DNA from: Nomia melanderi
Taxonomy: Eukaryota > Arthropoda > Insecta > Hymenoptera > Halictidae
NCBI RefSeq assembly: GCF_051020985.1
Contig: NC_135003.1
Location: 12,269,501-12,333,500 of the forward strand
Direction of reading: 5' to 3'
DNA: 64,000 nt
Shown here piece after piece: positions 25,241-36,135 of the stretch (positions within the stretch are counted from its first letter, which is position 1; each line of letters starts with the position of its first letter). The position numbers and the translations under genes are program-made. The notes below the pieces were generated by a model. It was not told where the DNA came from. It was given only the letters and a program-made list of their open reading frames with translations, and did not search any database.

Positions 25241-25463
25241 GGTTCTCTTACGATACGAATCCAAAATAACCTTAAGCAACGGAGAATGTGTAGTAGCAAG
25301 TGCTTCAAAGTCCCCTAACATCGAAATGCATAGAATGTAACTGATTACGGAGGAAAGGTGCGTTCTGTTAGTGATAGAAGAATGAGTCTTTGAAGCACTT
25401 GCTACTAAATATTCTCCATTGCTTGAGATTATCTTAGATTCCTATCGTCACGCGGTAGAACAG
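25241..25463. ncRNA. Long hairpin, candidate small-RNA precursor
   Basis: The arms 25257-25310 and 25388-25441 are inverted copies of 54 bases with 47 identical positions. The 20 bases nearest the loop, TAGTAGCAAGTGCTTCAAAG, are identical. Weaker complementarity continues outward to about 25241 and 25463, and CTAAC/GTTAG can pair inside the 77-base loop. Read as a minus-strand RNA, four of the seven differences become G-U wobbles (51 of 54 pairs); as a plus-strand RNA, two do (49 of 54). No TTAA or TA target duplication frames it, unlike the mobile elements here. It could be a microRNA or endogenous hairpin-siRNA precursor, or a miniature inverted-repeat element of another type. Confidence 0.45.
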
Positions 25464-25558
25464 GTTTTAGCTGTCATTGTACAATATAGAAATGATTAAA
25501 AATCAAGGAAGTACTGAAACAGAAGTTGGAGAATCAAGATTCTTCGGAGCTTGCTCTT

Positions 25559-25777
25559 TTAACAGTACCGTAACAGTCAAAATGACTGGTTTCGATTGTT
25601 TTGTTTAGCAATTATTGGTATCTTCGAAGCATTGAATATTCGAAATGATTTTGAAAATAAATAGTTTCATTTGAATACTGCAATGAATGTCTAAAACAAC
25701 TGACAATAATCTATTGTTACAATTTTTATAGGAATTGCATATTAATCGTATTAAATGCTCGGTAGTTCTAGCGTTAA
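25559..25777 (+). mobile_element. TTAA miniature element, CACTAGAACTACC family, end-damaged
   Basis: It is collinear with 15707-15930 (GTCAAAATGACTGG near the left, GACAATAATCTATTG in the middle, CTCGGTAGTTCTAGCG at the right), bounded by TTAA at 25559-25562 and 25774-25777. The left terminus has lost the CTAGAACTA part of its inverted repeat and reads CAGTACCG directly after TTAA. The loss should make this copy unable to be mobilised (inference). Confidence 0.8.
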
Positions 25778-25935
25778 CACTAGGATTACGTGTATTCTAC
25801 GCATATTGAGTATCCTAAGTGTCTATTTAGTATTATTAGTAAATGTCGATCTTGATCGATAATCACACGAATTTTTGATTTTCTATCGTGAAACCTCTAA
25901 TCGTCAAGATCCAAATGACGTAACTTCTTCGGGTA
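25774..25935 (+). mobile_element. TTAA element sharing its target site with the previous copy
   Basis: The terminal TTAA of the preceding element is immediately followed by CACTAGGATTACGTG, a new terminus of the type seen at 14649. Downstream similarity to that locus (CTATTTAGTA, then AAACCTCTAA) supports a second element abutting the first and sharing the TTAA. Its right end is unresolved. Confidence 0.4.
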
Positions 25936-27189
25936 ACAATAAAGAAGAGGTACAATAGATGTAAACCTGCTGTTAATCTTTTCTCATCTCATAGATCCAA
26001 GAAAATTCGGTTCGATGACGAAGAGAGTCCATTTTTAAACGCACACAAAAAGTTGCCCCGAATTCAGGTGACGCAGCGATCGAAGTGTTAATAGCGCCGC
26101 GACGCGACGGATCCGCTCGATCCGGTGGTCCGTGACACGCGGGTTTACGAGGAACGGTGCAGTTCGATCGCCATCGCGCTTTCTAGATTCTAGACGACGC
26201 TCTCCGCGTCTCGGTTTCGTTCCGTTCCGCGAGCGTAGCCGGTGCTACATCAAAGGTCCCCGAGCTAATGTATGCACAAACTCTGCGGCCGCGTGAATGC
26301 GATTCGACACCGTGCAGACCAGATGGACGAATAACGATAGAGTGGCAAATTGATGTTACGACGAATCGAAAGCGCGCCGGTGATTTATCCCCTCGTAAAA
26401 ATGACGAGTGTACAAATAGCCTGACGTTGTTCCGTGTACCCCGCGAGCCGGCCGAGCACGTTCGGGGCCCCGCGCGCGATGAAATGTTGTTCGAATCAAT
26501 CAACTTGTACGGGTACATATATGGTTTCTATTATAAGCGTCTAATATGTATACGGTTTGTGGCGAAAACCGTGGCGCGAGGAGCAGGTGGCCGCACGAAA
26601 ATACATCGGAAATATATTTGCGGTCGATCGGAATATATTGCGCGTTCCCGGTCAGTTTATTTTCCGGGGATTCTTTTCCGCGAGGATGCTTGCGAAATGA
26701 TGACGAAGTGTTGTTCTAATCAATCTAGCTGTGCCAGCAGGTAGTTTCTATCATAAGCTTCTAATGCACCGAATGCGGCAAAACCGGGGAATAAATCTCG
26801 GATTGGTGAGATTGGAAACGCATTACGATGTATCTGGAGAAACTATGCAGCGTCGGCTCACTTATTTCCTGTTGCTATTCTCGAGCTGTTAGGTATTTTA
26901 AGTGTACAAACTAGTTTCTGATGACCTTGCGAATGAAGCTTCATTGTAGCTCACTCGAGATCGGTATTAGATAAACGACGTCAAGATCGAGATTCGCGGA
27001 GTCCTCTGTAAGGTGTGCGACTCCGAATTTACCTGTAACAAAGGAAGAAAAGGATATTTCAATACACCTACGTTGTATTCAATACTTCGTCGGAAATACT
27101 TATAACATCAAATGTGAATAATTCCAATGAAATTTACACTAAACATAACCCCCCAGAGATTGTGAAAATTGCAATTTCAAGTAAAAATA
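25936..27189. other. Gene-free stretch with a CpG-rich core
   Basis: CpG-rich sequence at 26.05-26.7 kb keeps frames open on both strands (158 codons on plus at 26268, 111 on minus at 26518). The overlap in opposite directions and the lack of splice signals point to composition. From 27.05 kb the plus strand becomes poor in G. Confidence 0.4.
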
Positions 27190-27614
27190 ACATCTCACCA
27201 AAAATTTCACCTCAATGAATCAATAATTTAAAAAACCAGCCCCAAAAGAGCTTCAAAACTCCGACACGCGTTCGTTCATCTAAGTAATTCATTTAAAAGA
27301 ATAACAAACACTATTAACCTAAAATGATTGAAGGTCTCTCATCACAAAGCTACGAACCTACGACGAAAGTGCCATCACTGCGACCCCTTCGCGTAAAAGG
27401 GGTAACATCCCACCAAAAACTTCACCCTAATGAATCAATAATTCAAAAAACCAGTCCCAAAATAGCCATGAAACTCCGACGCACGTTCGTTCGTCTAAGA
27501 AATCAATTTAATGGAGAAACAAACAATATTAACCTAAAATTATTGAAGGTCTTTAATTACAAAGCCAGGAATCTACAATAAAAGTGCCGCGGCGGCACTT
27601 CGCGCGAAAGGGGT
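27190..27614. repeat. Two-copy tandem duplication, 215-bp unit
   Basis: The unit beginning CATCTCACCAAAAATTTCAC at 27191 recurs at 27406 as CATCCCACCAAAAACTTCAC. Both copies then carry AATGAATCAATAATT, CTCCGAC, CGTTCGTTC, ATTAACCTAAAAT and AAAGTGCC, and end in a CGCG-AAAGGGGT motif. The second copy ends with a GCCGCGGCGGC palindrome in place of the first copy's GCCATCACTGCG. Divergence is moderate, so the event is not recent. Confidence 0.8.
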
Positions 27615-28472
27615 CGCAGTTGACGAAAACGCGTTCGTGAGATATTAAATCAGCGGCCGGTTTATCCGGCATTCATCGATTCAACGGCGATTGTTGGCGG
27701 TGTCCATCGACGGTGCCCGCGAAGACGGCGCAGCGGCGCGCTCCCTTTCGACGGGACCAGCGGAAAAGTCGCGCCGCATGCGGTCCGGCCCGATGGGATT
27801 GCCGCGCGCACACGTACACGTATACATAATGAATAGCGCGCGGTATTATTTTCTGCGGAGCGTGGATAAGGTTATGAATACGTAGCGCCGCGAGCACGTA
27901 TAACTCTCGCGAATACGTATCCATCGGGGACCACCCAGGTCCGCGCGTTAAAACCTTGCCAGCAGCTGCCCATTCGTCCATTACCCGCTCGTATGGTGCT
28001 TCGGCGCGATGGAAGGAGAAGAGACGGCGAACACGGGGCTCCCGCCTCGTTCTTCGCTTCCTTATGTCCAACTCCCCCCCGTAGAACTTCGATCTACCGT
28101 CTTCGATGCCTCTTCGCCGCTCGCCGACTTTGCGGACCGCGGCAGGTGTACGCTGCAATTCATCTTCGCCGCGTATCGTCGCCGCGACGAGAGTTTCTCT
28201 CGCTTAACGAGATAAACGTACAGCTACAAGGGAATCCGAAAATGCCCGGACGATTCAATCGATGATTTATCTCAGGATCGAACCGGGTTTTGGAGGTCAT
28301 CTCGTAGCTTGAGGCGACATCGTCGAGGGTTTTGGGATTTTCGAGGGATGGAAGATCTTCGGGTTGAGAAGTTGGGAGATGTCTGGCGATTGTTGGAAGG
28401 GTATGGAAATGGGGAATTTGAAAATGTTGGTTTGTCTCGGTGAGAATATTTATAATTAGTGTTTTATTCAAT
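27615..28472. other. CpG-rich block then G-rich strand
   Basis: At 27.67-28.26 kb several frames on both strands are open at once (up to 161 codons on minus), which I attribute to CpG-rich composition. From 28.27 to 28.44 kb the plus strand is strikingly rich in G and T, with repeated GGGA and GGAAG motifs. A minus-strand ATG frame of 118 codons starts at 28516 inside the next miniature element, so it is probably not a gene. Confidence 0.4.
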
Positions 28473-28663
28473 TTAATGGATATTTTGAAGAAAATATCGA
28501 AACTAAAACGAGTCATCGAATTTCTATAAATAACGCTGTGTCTTATAACTTTAAAGAACGATGTCTATGGTTAATAATTAACCTTACGGTTAATTCTACT
28601 TTCTTTGTGTAAAATATAGGACTGCCGGTCACAAATATGCGACGATGGCAGTGAACGTGTTAA
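28473..28663. mobile_element. TTAA miniature element, CACGTTCACTGCC family
   Basis: The right end reads GGCAGTGAACGTG then TTAA at 28660-28663. The left limit is a TTAA at 28473-28476. The interior is homologous to 13711-13883 (ACGAGTCATCGAATTTCTAT, TTATAACTTT, GACTGCCGGTCACAAATATG). About 191 bp and non-coding. The left terminus does not show a clear inverted match, so that limit is less sure. Confidence 0.55.
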
Positions 28664-30326
28664 AGGGAATTTCATTGTGCCGGGAAACCGTGAAGGATTA
28701 GGAAACGTTGATTCTTTCGATAATATAGATATTCTGCTGAAATTCTGGAAATCTCAGATACTCTTGTCCAGTGAACTCTATTCTATCTCTCTCTGATTCC
28801 TCTCGAACGTATTTCCGGTAATCCGCAGATTTCTAGAGGCAACGACACCCGGGTGAACGGCGACGTAAATTTGAACCCCGTTTCGCGGCGGGATTCATTT
28901 CGCAACCGGAATTATTTCATCGTTAATAGTTCGTTTGAGGCGAAAGGAACTCCACTTTCACTGTGGCTCTGTATTTACGCCGAGACCGTTGGATGCTAAT
29001 AGCGGGAATATTGATATTGCGTTTCGAGGATCAATGATATTCGTGTTCCTAAATTGAGTTTGTAACCTTCGTCACGATTCCCGGCGTGCCACTCTAAGGC
29101 GAGGGGTTAATGGTATTACAAGTTTGTGCTTTATTATGCATGAAGCTATCCATTTATGACCGACGGCGTGTCCGTGGGATCTCACACGCGAGCTGGGAAT
29201 TTTTTCTAGCCGGCAATAAATCGGGAGCGGCATCAGGGTCTAGGAGTTAATTGAATTTGCTTTTTGCGAGAAATTTCGAACGTTCGGAATACTTGGTTTT
29301 ATATCGATAGATCCCGAGGAGCCCGGCCTCGAGTAATTCATTTCGTCGGGAACAATCTCCGGGCGGCTGGTCATTATGATTTAAATAAATAAACAACGGA
29401 GTTACACGAGTACCGCGTGCAAATAAATTTCTGTTAATCCCAGCCGTCAGTATCCACTGTTCCGAGGTTTCTTAACAGGCGTAACGATGCGCGCGTACTT
29501 CCGGGGCACCGCGAAACCACACGTTCCGCGGCCGCCAATGAAAATAATTTCGCACCTATCGGCGTCGTTTAGCACCGGCGCGAGAGGAACAGTAGAAATT
29601 CCTATTTATTACGCGCCTTCCCGCGGACTTAATTTGCACTTGCCGGTGCTATCGGCGCCGTTCGGAAAGGAACTTTTCAATTAATGCGAATTTACACTTT
29701 CCGGTCTGCCCTCGCCGAGCCGCGCTCGCCTTCCACGCAACGGAGATTCGATTTCATTCCCGACCCATATCAAACCGTTCCCTTCTACCTGTTACAGAAC
29801 AACATTTTTACATAAACACGCCGCTCGGGCCTCTCATTTGCTTTTTTAATTGCCCCCTTAAGACCGTAAAAATAATACACAATGATCGCCGGGACTTTCT
29901 AAATGTTACGCTGTCTGTTACGGTTTCAGATGAAATCACACGTAAAAGTAAAGTTCCCTTTAAAGTTCCCCTCCGTATGTGAAATACAGGAATAGCGATC
30001 GTCGTAAATGTCCGAGGCTGATAACGAACGTGTTAATGATGGAACGTAAGTGAAAACAAGTCCCCCATATAAGTGAAACCTCGCCCTCGAGGCCCGTTTT
30101 TCCTGAATTGCTTTTAATAGGTTCATTCTGCGGAGGAATAAACCGTAATAACGTTTCCGCCGCGGTCCGTGTCGCCTCCCTCCCATCGGCGAACGCCACC
30201 CGTCGCGTTTATTCTCCTCGAGGATCCTCGACCACCGGTATCGATCAATTTCCTGTCCCTTCCAAGGAGCTCGAAATTGCTTCTGTTAAAACGTACGAGC
30301 CGGTAGGTGCTTGGCTCGCCTGCTTC
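28664..30326. other. Gene-free stretch with one solitary TTAA-element end
   Basis: At 29067-29110 a right-hand end occurs: in reverse complement it reads TTAACCCCTCGCCTTAGAGT, like the 24478 and 60296 families, with no partner found. The CpG-rich parts at 29.5-29.8 and 30.1-30.3 kb have only composition-driven open frames. Confidence 0.45.
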
Positions 30327-30358
30327 CTCGCTCGCTCGCTCGCTCGCGCGCGCGCGCA
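30327..30358. repeat. CTCG/CG microsatellite
   Basis: CTCG units repeat about five times and grade into a CG dinucleotide run ending near 30358. It lies in a CpG-rich region and disturbs reading frames on both strands. Confidence 0.9.
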
Positions 30359-33149
30359 AGGCTCGCCGCATAATTCCATTCCCCGCGAAATTGCTTCTGA
30401 TTGTCTGCTAAAGCGATCGTCCTCGTTGGTGAAATAGAGCACGGCGTTATCGTTACTCTTACTGCATGCATTATGCATTTACTTTCATTTCGTTTGGTGT
30501 TTTATTTACCCTTAACGCTTTTGCGGGCAACAGTGCCACACGACCGAGGATCTCGTTAACGATATCCACACGGGAAAGCTGCTCGGCCATTAAATCCGCG
30601 AAGAGGATAATTATAAAACACCGGCGTCCGAGTGAATTATCATTTAAATCACGCCCGCGAACGCGTCGAACGTTCGATTCGTAGTTTTATCGGCGCACGT
30701 TCGCCGCCGCTTACGACACACCGCAAACCGGCCGTCTCCGTCTACGTTAGGCGACGCGCCAACGGCTCGCCGAAAATTGTCTGCGATTTAGAGAAGACTC
30801 GCGAACGATCAGCGTAAACGATCGTCTCCGTCGTTCGCGCTGGGACGCTAATGGAAATCGCTGATTATCGCGTTACCAGGATTACGTAAAAATCGACGAA
30901 TGACGTCCGGCAGCGCGCTAAGGATCGATTATGTAAGGAAGAACAAACGTGAGCGGCCGAGGTGCCAATTCGTCTAATTCGCGGTTGAATAGCCTCGGAC
31001 CGAGCGTGACGACTGCAAACACCTGAACAAGCTACGTGTATCATCCTCAAATTTCGTATTTACCTGGAATTACCTTCTATTATCCGTTCATTCCCGAGAA
31101 GCAATATTTCCGGTGAGATTCGAGTTAGATAACAGCGGCGATGTTTCAATACGATCCCAGGAAACGGGCAGCGATCGATCGTTTTTTTCTCGGCGATCGC
31201 CGAGGAATTAGCCTCCAGTGTTCTACGGTGGAAAGAATCGCAACGCGAGTAACATCTGGCGGCCGGAACGCAACGCCGAACGCAAACTATTGCTATCGCG
31301 GGATAAACCAGGACGCGGAGTCACCCTACCCGCCAATCTCGCCGCGGTGGGAAACGTTTCGTACCCGCCGGGGAAAAGTTTCCAGATGCATCGATGCGCA
31401 TAAACGATTTTCGCAGTATCATCGATACTCCAGGCACGAAACCTGTTCGTTTCGCCGGCGCGGCAACGGCCATAACACGCGAATAATCCTGGTTCTGGGC
31501 GAACCGTGTGCGCGCGCCCGGACACATCCATAGAAACGTACGTAGTGTGCGCGCGCGAGCGGCCGGGTCGGTCGGAGAAAAATTCTGGAAGGCAGCGTCG
31601 GAGGTCACGAGGGGATACCCACGGTACCCGGGGCCTTCGTATCTCCATAATGACAAGCAACGGTAAAACGGCGGATGACGAGGATGACGCCGTGAGGAGC
31701 TGATGCATTCTCGACTAAAGGATGTCAATTGCGCCGAAGCCGCTAGCGCACGGGTCACCGGCGAGATAATGCCGCTCAACAGTATAAATTGCATCGTACG
31801 TGAACATTATTGAAATAACGAGAGAGAAAGAGAGGGAGAAAGGTTCGACGAGGCCGGCGAAGACAGTGTCGCAGCCGCGGGAAACTTGCTCGTTTTGTCC
31901 AGGCAACTGGGAGGCTAGCTGGAGACTTCGAAGAGAGTTAGGCGCTGGAAGTTTCCAGTCGAAGTTTCTGTTAGCTCCTTTTCGAGATTTCTTGCCGATC
32001 ACAGTGATTCTCCTGGGTACATGAGTTTGAGTTAAGAATTGTTGTTTGGAGAGAGAACCTTTGAGTTTCCAGTTGTAGGATCAAGATCTTGATTCAATAA
32101 TACTGTCGATGTTTGAGACGTTCTAGACACCTCGCCTTAAAGCAGTTAGCTGGTTCCAGGTGAATGAAATGGGATTTATAGGGTAATCCGTGTTGCCGGG
32201 AGAAAAGAAACATTGGAAGACGAAAAGATTGAGTATCTATGCAATAGTGATGTAGCATGCAGTGATACCTGAAATTGATTCTGTTGGCTCGGCTATCGTA
32301 TATTACTGTTACCCTAATTCTCCCGCAGCGCGATGTCAATCTATTTACAACTATCACGACCCATCGCAAAAAGCATAGAAAAACGTGAGCGAAGCCCGCG
32401 AACGTTTCAGCGACAAGTAAGATGAACATTCTATGTTAATGAATGGCGGGGAACTGTGTCAGGTACGCTAAGGATCAAACATTGTCGTATAAATCACAGC
32501 GGCGGGTTCTGAACTCGTTTATTATGCGACCTGCCGATGACGTCGATCGATTCTCACGCGGCGCGGCGCAGCGCGGCAACAAGAATCGTCGTATCAATCC
32601 CGTGGCGAACAAGAGCAAGGATCGCGTGTGAGCCAGCCTCAATTCGGTCGTTACAGCGCTGAATTATGGAACTGGGTCTTGATCGGCGATAGGCAAACGT
32701 AGCGGTACTACCGGCGCATATTATAAATCGCTGGCAATACACGCCACGATGTTAGCCACTAATTGCCTGGTTATTACCATAAAATTAACTCCCCACGACA
32801 TTGTGCCGGGGAGTTTTCAGTGAAACACGGCAAATCTGCGCGTATCAGACTCTCACGCGAAGGTCGTTCGGATAACAACGTGCTCGCAGAGTATGTCGGA
32901 ATGTTATTTGGAAGAGGAAAGATCGATAAAGCTATAGTGTACAATCCTTTTTCAACCCTTTGCCGTCGTACGTTCAGTCAGACTGGACCTTCAATTTTAT
33001 TCGAATACATACTCGTTGAAGTAAGCTTCGATAATGTGTTTATAATTATTAATAATATCATCATGCTATATAAAACCATGACTCAAGTACTTCTTTTTTT
33101 TAAAGAACTATATTAATCAACAATTAAATTAATTATGTTGGCGCAAGCG
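30359..33149. other. CpG-rich gene-free stretch
   Basis: Between 31.1 and 32.0 kb there are long overlapping frames on both strands (130 codons on plus, 161 and 157 on minus). Their mutual overlap in opposite directions and the absence of matched splice signals make none preferable. A purine-rich GA-type run lies at about 31.82-31.84 kb. From 33.0 kb the sequence is AT-rich. Confidence 0.4.
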
Positions 33150-33381
33150 TTAACTCTTTAGTTCCCGGTAGCATCGCCTAGAAACCATATATTTCGATAT
33201 TAGTAAAATGCGAACCAGTTTAAGCCATTGTTAAATGGATATACTAGTAATAATTTTTTGATAGTTAGAATAGGAATTTTTTATACAAATATTTATTTTC
33301 TTCACGAATGACAAGTTAGTTAACGTATATTGTGAAAATGAACGTGTAACTCGTAGAAGTTTCGGGACCGGAAAGGGTTAA
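33150..33381. mobile_element. TTAA miniature element, CYCTTT ends
   Basis: TTAA at 33150-33153 is followed by CTCTTTAGTTCCCGG. The right end in reverse complement is CCCTTTCCGGTCCCG, with TTAA at 33378-33381. The inverted repeat is short and imperfect, but the length (232 bp), exact TTAA borders and AT-rich interior match the other members of this group. Confidence 0.6.
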
Positions 33382-34629
33382 TGCGAAGAAGAAGAATGGT
33401 CGGTTTTGCATGGTGAATATGTAGCGAGGATCGTTAACGAGAGAAATGGTGCACTCAGGAAACGCCGGTGTCAGCGGGTACAGTTTTATGCAGCCGGCGA
33501 TTCTGGGATAGAAAATGTCATCGCGGGGATCAGGTTCCGCGAGTTGCCAACGAACAAACGTAAATCGAGGAATATGAAGCAGAAACGTATCCGGGCGAAG
33601 GATGTCAACTGCAGTCGAGTGTGACTACCGGTTGACGGGAGAGTAACACTAGCCAGCGGGATAAATTGCACCGGACATAACGAGAGACCGGGATCCTTGG
33701 CGTGTTGCTGGTGTAACGTTCCACGTTCTTTGAACCCCGACACAGAACAATATTAACATCAGATTTGCGAGCCGATTTCACTGATAACGAATACTGCGAA
33801 CATTACACGGTAAACGTTTGCTTTGATTTCCATTGATGCAACAATGCGAATATGTTTTCTAATAATATAGTTTTAGATCGAGTTTTCTACGTGTAAACGA
33901 ACGAACAGCGATATTTTTAGGAACAATTGTTTAAAGTGTAGAATAAATGTCTAAATCTAGTGTTAACACTGATGTATTAAGGATACTCTAGATTCATTTA
34001 TTAAGCGATTCCTTGAACTCTTAAATAAATTTTTATTTTCTGTATTCCTTGTTTCTGTAGGAAAATAGAATTAAAGATAATATAGGTTGTTATTTTATAT
34101 ACTTAGTACGTTTTTGAAAAATGTATTGCTCTTACATTGTTTTGCTTTAACCGGGATGTAAAGTTAAGATTTTAACCAGTTTCGATGTAATATCGGTTGA
34201 GATCTCACTCTGTAATATTAAAGACTGACGATTAATGTGTTTGAAGAATCGACCTGCGGAAACGGACCGTCTCGGAGTTACATAACGTGACAAGCACGGC
34301 ACACGTTTTTCATAAGACACGCGTGTACATAATATGTGGACAGAATAATTATGTAAAAGGCACCTCCGTGTGTCCGGCTACAAGTTTTTAGTGGGATAAT
34401 AGTAATAAATTAGCATTAGAGGTTCCATAAGATCAATTAAGTATCACCTATTTTTCTTACAGAATTAACAGGTGCTTGTGCAGAAGTATAATTTACTGTC
34501 CGTACGTCTAATACACTACTACTGTGTATTCAGGTAAAATGATACACTTTGAAATACACCTTATACAATCAACAACACGAGACAACGCGTGCGAACCGAA
34601 GAAAATGAAAATTCGAATTTATCAAAGCA
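33382..34629. other. Gene-free stretch with a solitary TTAA end
   Basis: At 33950-33966 a right-hand terminus reads ATCTAGTG then TTAA, and the TTAA is followed directly by CACTGATG, so two decayed element ends may share this site as at 25774. The rest is AT-rich and shows no gene. Confidence 0.45.
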
Positions 34630-34836
34630 TTCAACTCTTTACACTCGGATGTTTCTCACTAGAAACATTTAACATTTTTTGACGAGGTGAAGACGATATT
34701 CCTTGAAACTAACTCTATTTTATTCCAATATTTCAAGTATCAAGGCACTGTACAAAGTTCAACATTAAATATCAGATTTTATAGTTTCACCGCAACAAAA
34801 CGGTAACTGATTCGCCTTCCGAGCGCGAAGGATTAA
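34630..34836. mobile_element. TTAA miniature element related to the 60.3-kb copy
   Basis: The left end, CAACTCTTTACACTCGGATG, is followed by CACTAGAAACATTTAACATTTT and GACGATATTC, which recur in the same order at 60.4 kb. The right end, CCTTCCGAGCGCGAAGGA then TTAA at 34833-34836, corresponds to CCCCGAGTGCAAAGAG-TTAA there. The left target site is decayed to TTCAA. Confidence 0.6.
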
Positions 34837-35924
34837 TACAGAGCCGAATAAATATCAATAATCCAAAACACAAGAACCCGTGAAATTTGAATACAACATT
34901 CCAAACATTCGTTCGGAATACTCGGAGACCCAGACGATCCGCACGATGAATTCCAATGTCGAAATCCTGTTGGACGACACCGCGTGACGATGAATTCCGG
35001 CGTGGCGAAAGGATAAAAAGCGACTTTAATTCGAACACGAAAGGCAACGCAGATAATTGCTAATATACTCGTCGAACGATTCCAGAGATTAAGGACGGCA
35101 CCGGGAATCCAATTTCGCAAACTGGAACGATAGACAGAGACTAATTATGGCCGACACCTGCAGGCAAATTAAGACTGGAAGGAAAGTACCGACAGAAACG
35201 CGATGCAGCCGGACGACACGACTTTGTAAGACAGAAATTTACGGCGAGTTCGCCGGCGAACGGTTCGCCGAGACGCGCGCCACCGAGGAGAGTTAAAGGT
35301 TTCGTTCTTTTTCTCCGGCGAGCGACGAGCGGAAACCGGTAGTGGAGAACCGTCGAACGCGGAAACGGGGGAGTCATTAGTTTATCATCGTGCAGCCGCG
35401 CCGGCGAATAATAAGTGTCACGAAGAAGAAAGCTCTTGCGCCGTTGCCGGCCGGGGGTCGGAGTTCACCGGCGGCGTATCTTTAAAATATCTAGAATCGT
35501 GAACACGGGGCCGCGTGCATTATTAATTGCGGGAGCGCGACGCGTGTGCACGAGGATCATTACGCGCCGCATCAACCCGGCCGCTTCTTCTTCCTCTAAG
35601 GTTTCTTCCGACGGCGATTAATCGATGTACAGCGGCCACCGGGGCTAATTATAGGCGCGTGGATCATTATCGATGCGTTGTTACTCGTCATGGTCCCCCG
35701 CATGCGACAGCCGATCGGAAACAGGAGTCCGCGGTTTTCACTTTCCATCGAACAGTGTTGTTGAGTTTCGAATAATGATATAAACCTAGACGTCGAACCC
35801 GGTGATTTCAATGCCCGGTAATGCGCTGTTCAGCACACCGCTTAGCCTGTCGCGAGCAGTTATACCGCGGACGAGAAGTTTTCTGGTAATTACCTATAAG
35901 CTTGAATCGCAAACTTTGAACTTC
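34837..35924. other. CpG-rich gene-free stretch
   Basis: Frames on both strands are open at 34.8-35.8 kb without splice or start support. I found no repeat element here. Confidence 0.4.
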
Positions 35925-36135
35925 AAATTGCTGATGCTCCGAATTTCGAATTTCGAATTGTGAATTTCAGATTTGAAATTGAAAATGTTTCATTTAAACC
36001 TCTAATCTGTAATTTCTATTTTCAGATATAAAATCTTAAATATTCAATCATTCGAATGTCTAATTTCAAACATAAAATTTAAAATATTAAAATATTCAAA
36101 TTTCAGATCTCTAATTTCAAATGTCAAGATACTCA
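35925..36135. repeat. Cryptically simple AATTTCAAAT-type tract
   Basis: The segment is composed largely of scrambled variants of AATTTCAAAT, GAATTTCGAATT and ATTCAAAT. Both strands contain the words, since GAATTTCGAATTTCGAATT is nearly palindromic. This looks like slippage-driven simple sequence rather than a fixed-period tandem array. A related C- and A-rich texture recurs at 37.3-37.45 kb. Confidence 0.6.

Noticed and set aside
28160..28516. 118-codon minus-strand ATG frame
   Set aside because: Its start lies inside a miniature transposable element and the rest runs through a strand-skewed low-complexity segment.
31223..31794. Overlapping 161- and 157-codon minus-strand frames
   Set aside because: They overlap each other and a 130-codon plus-strand frame in CpG-rich DNA; none has both a start in good context and splice support.
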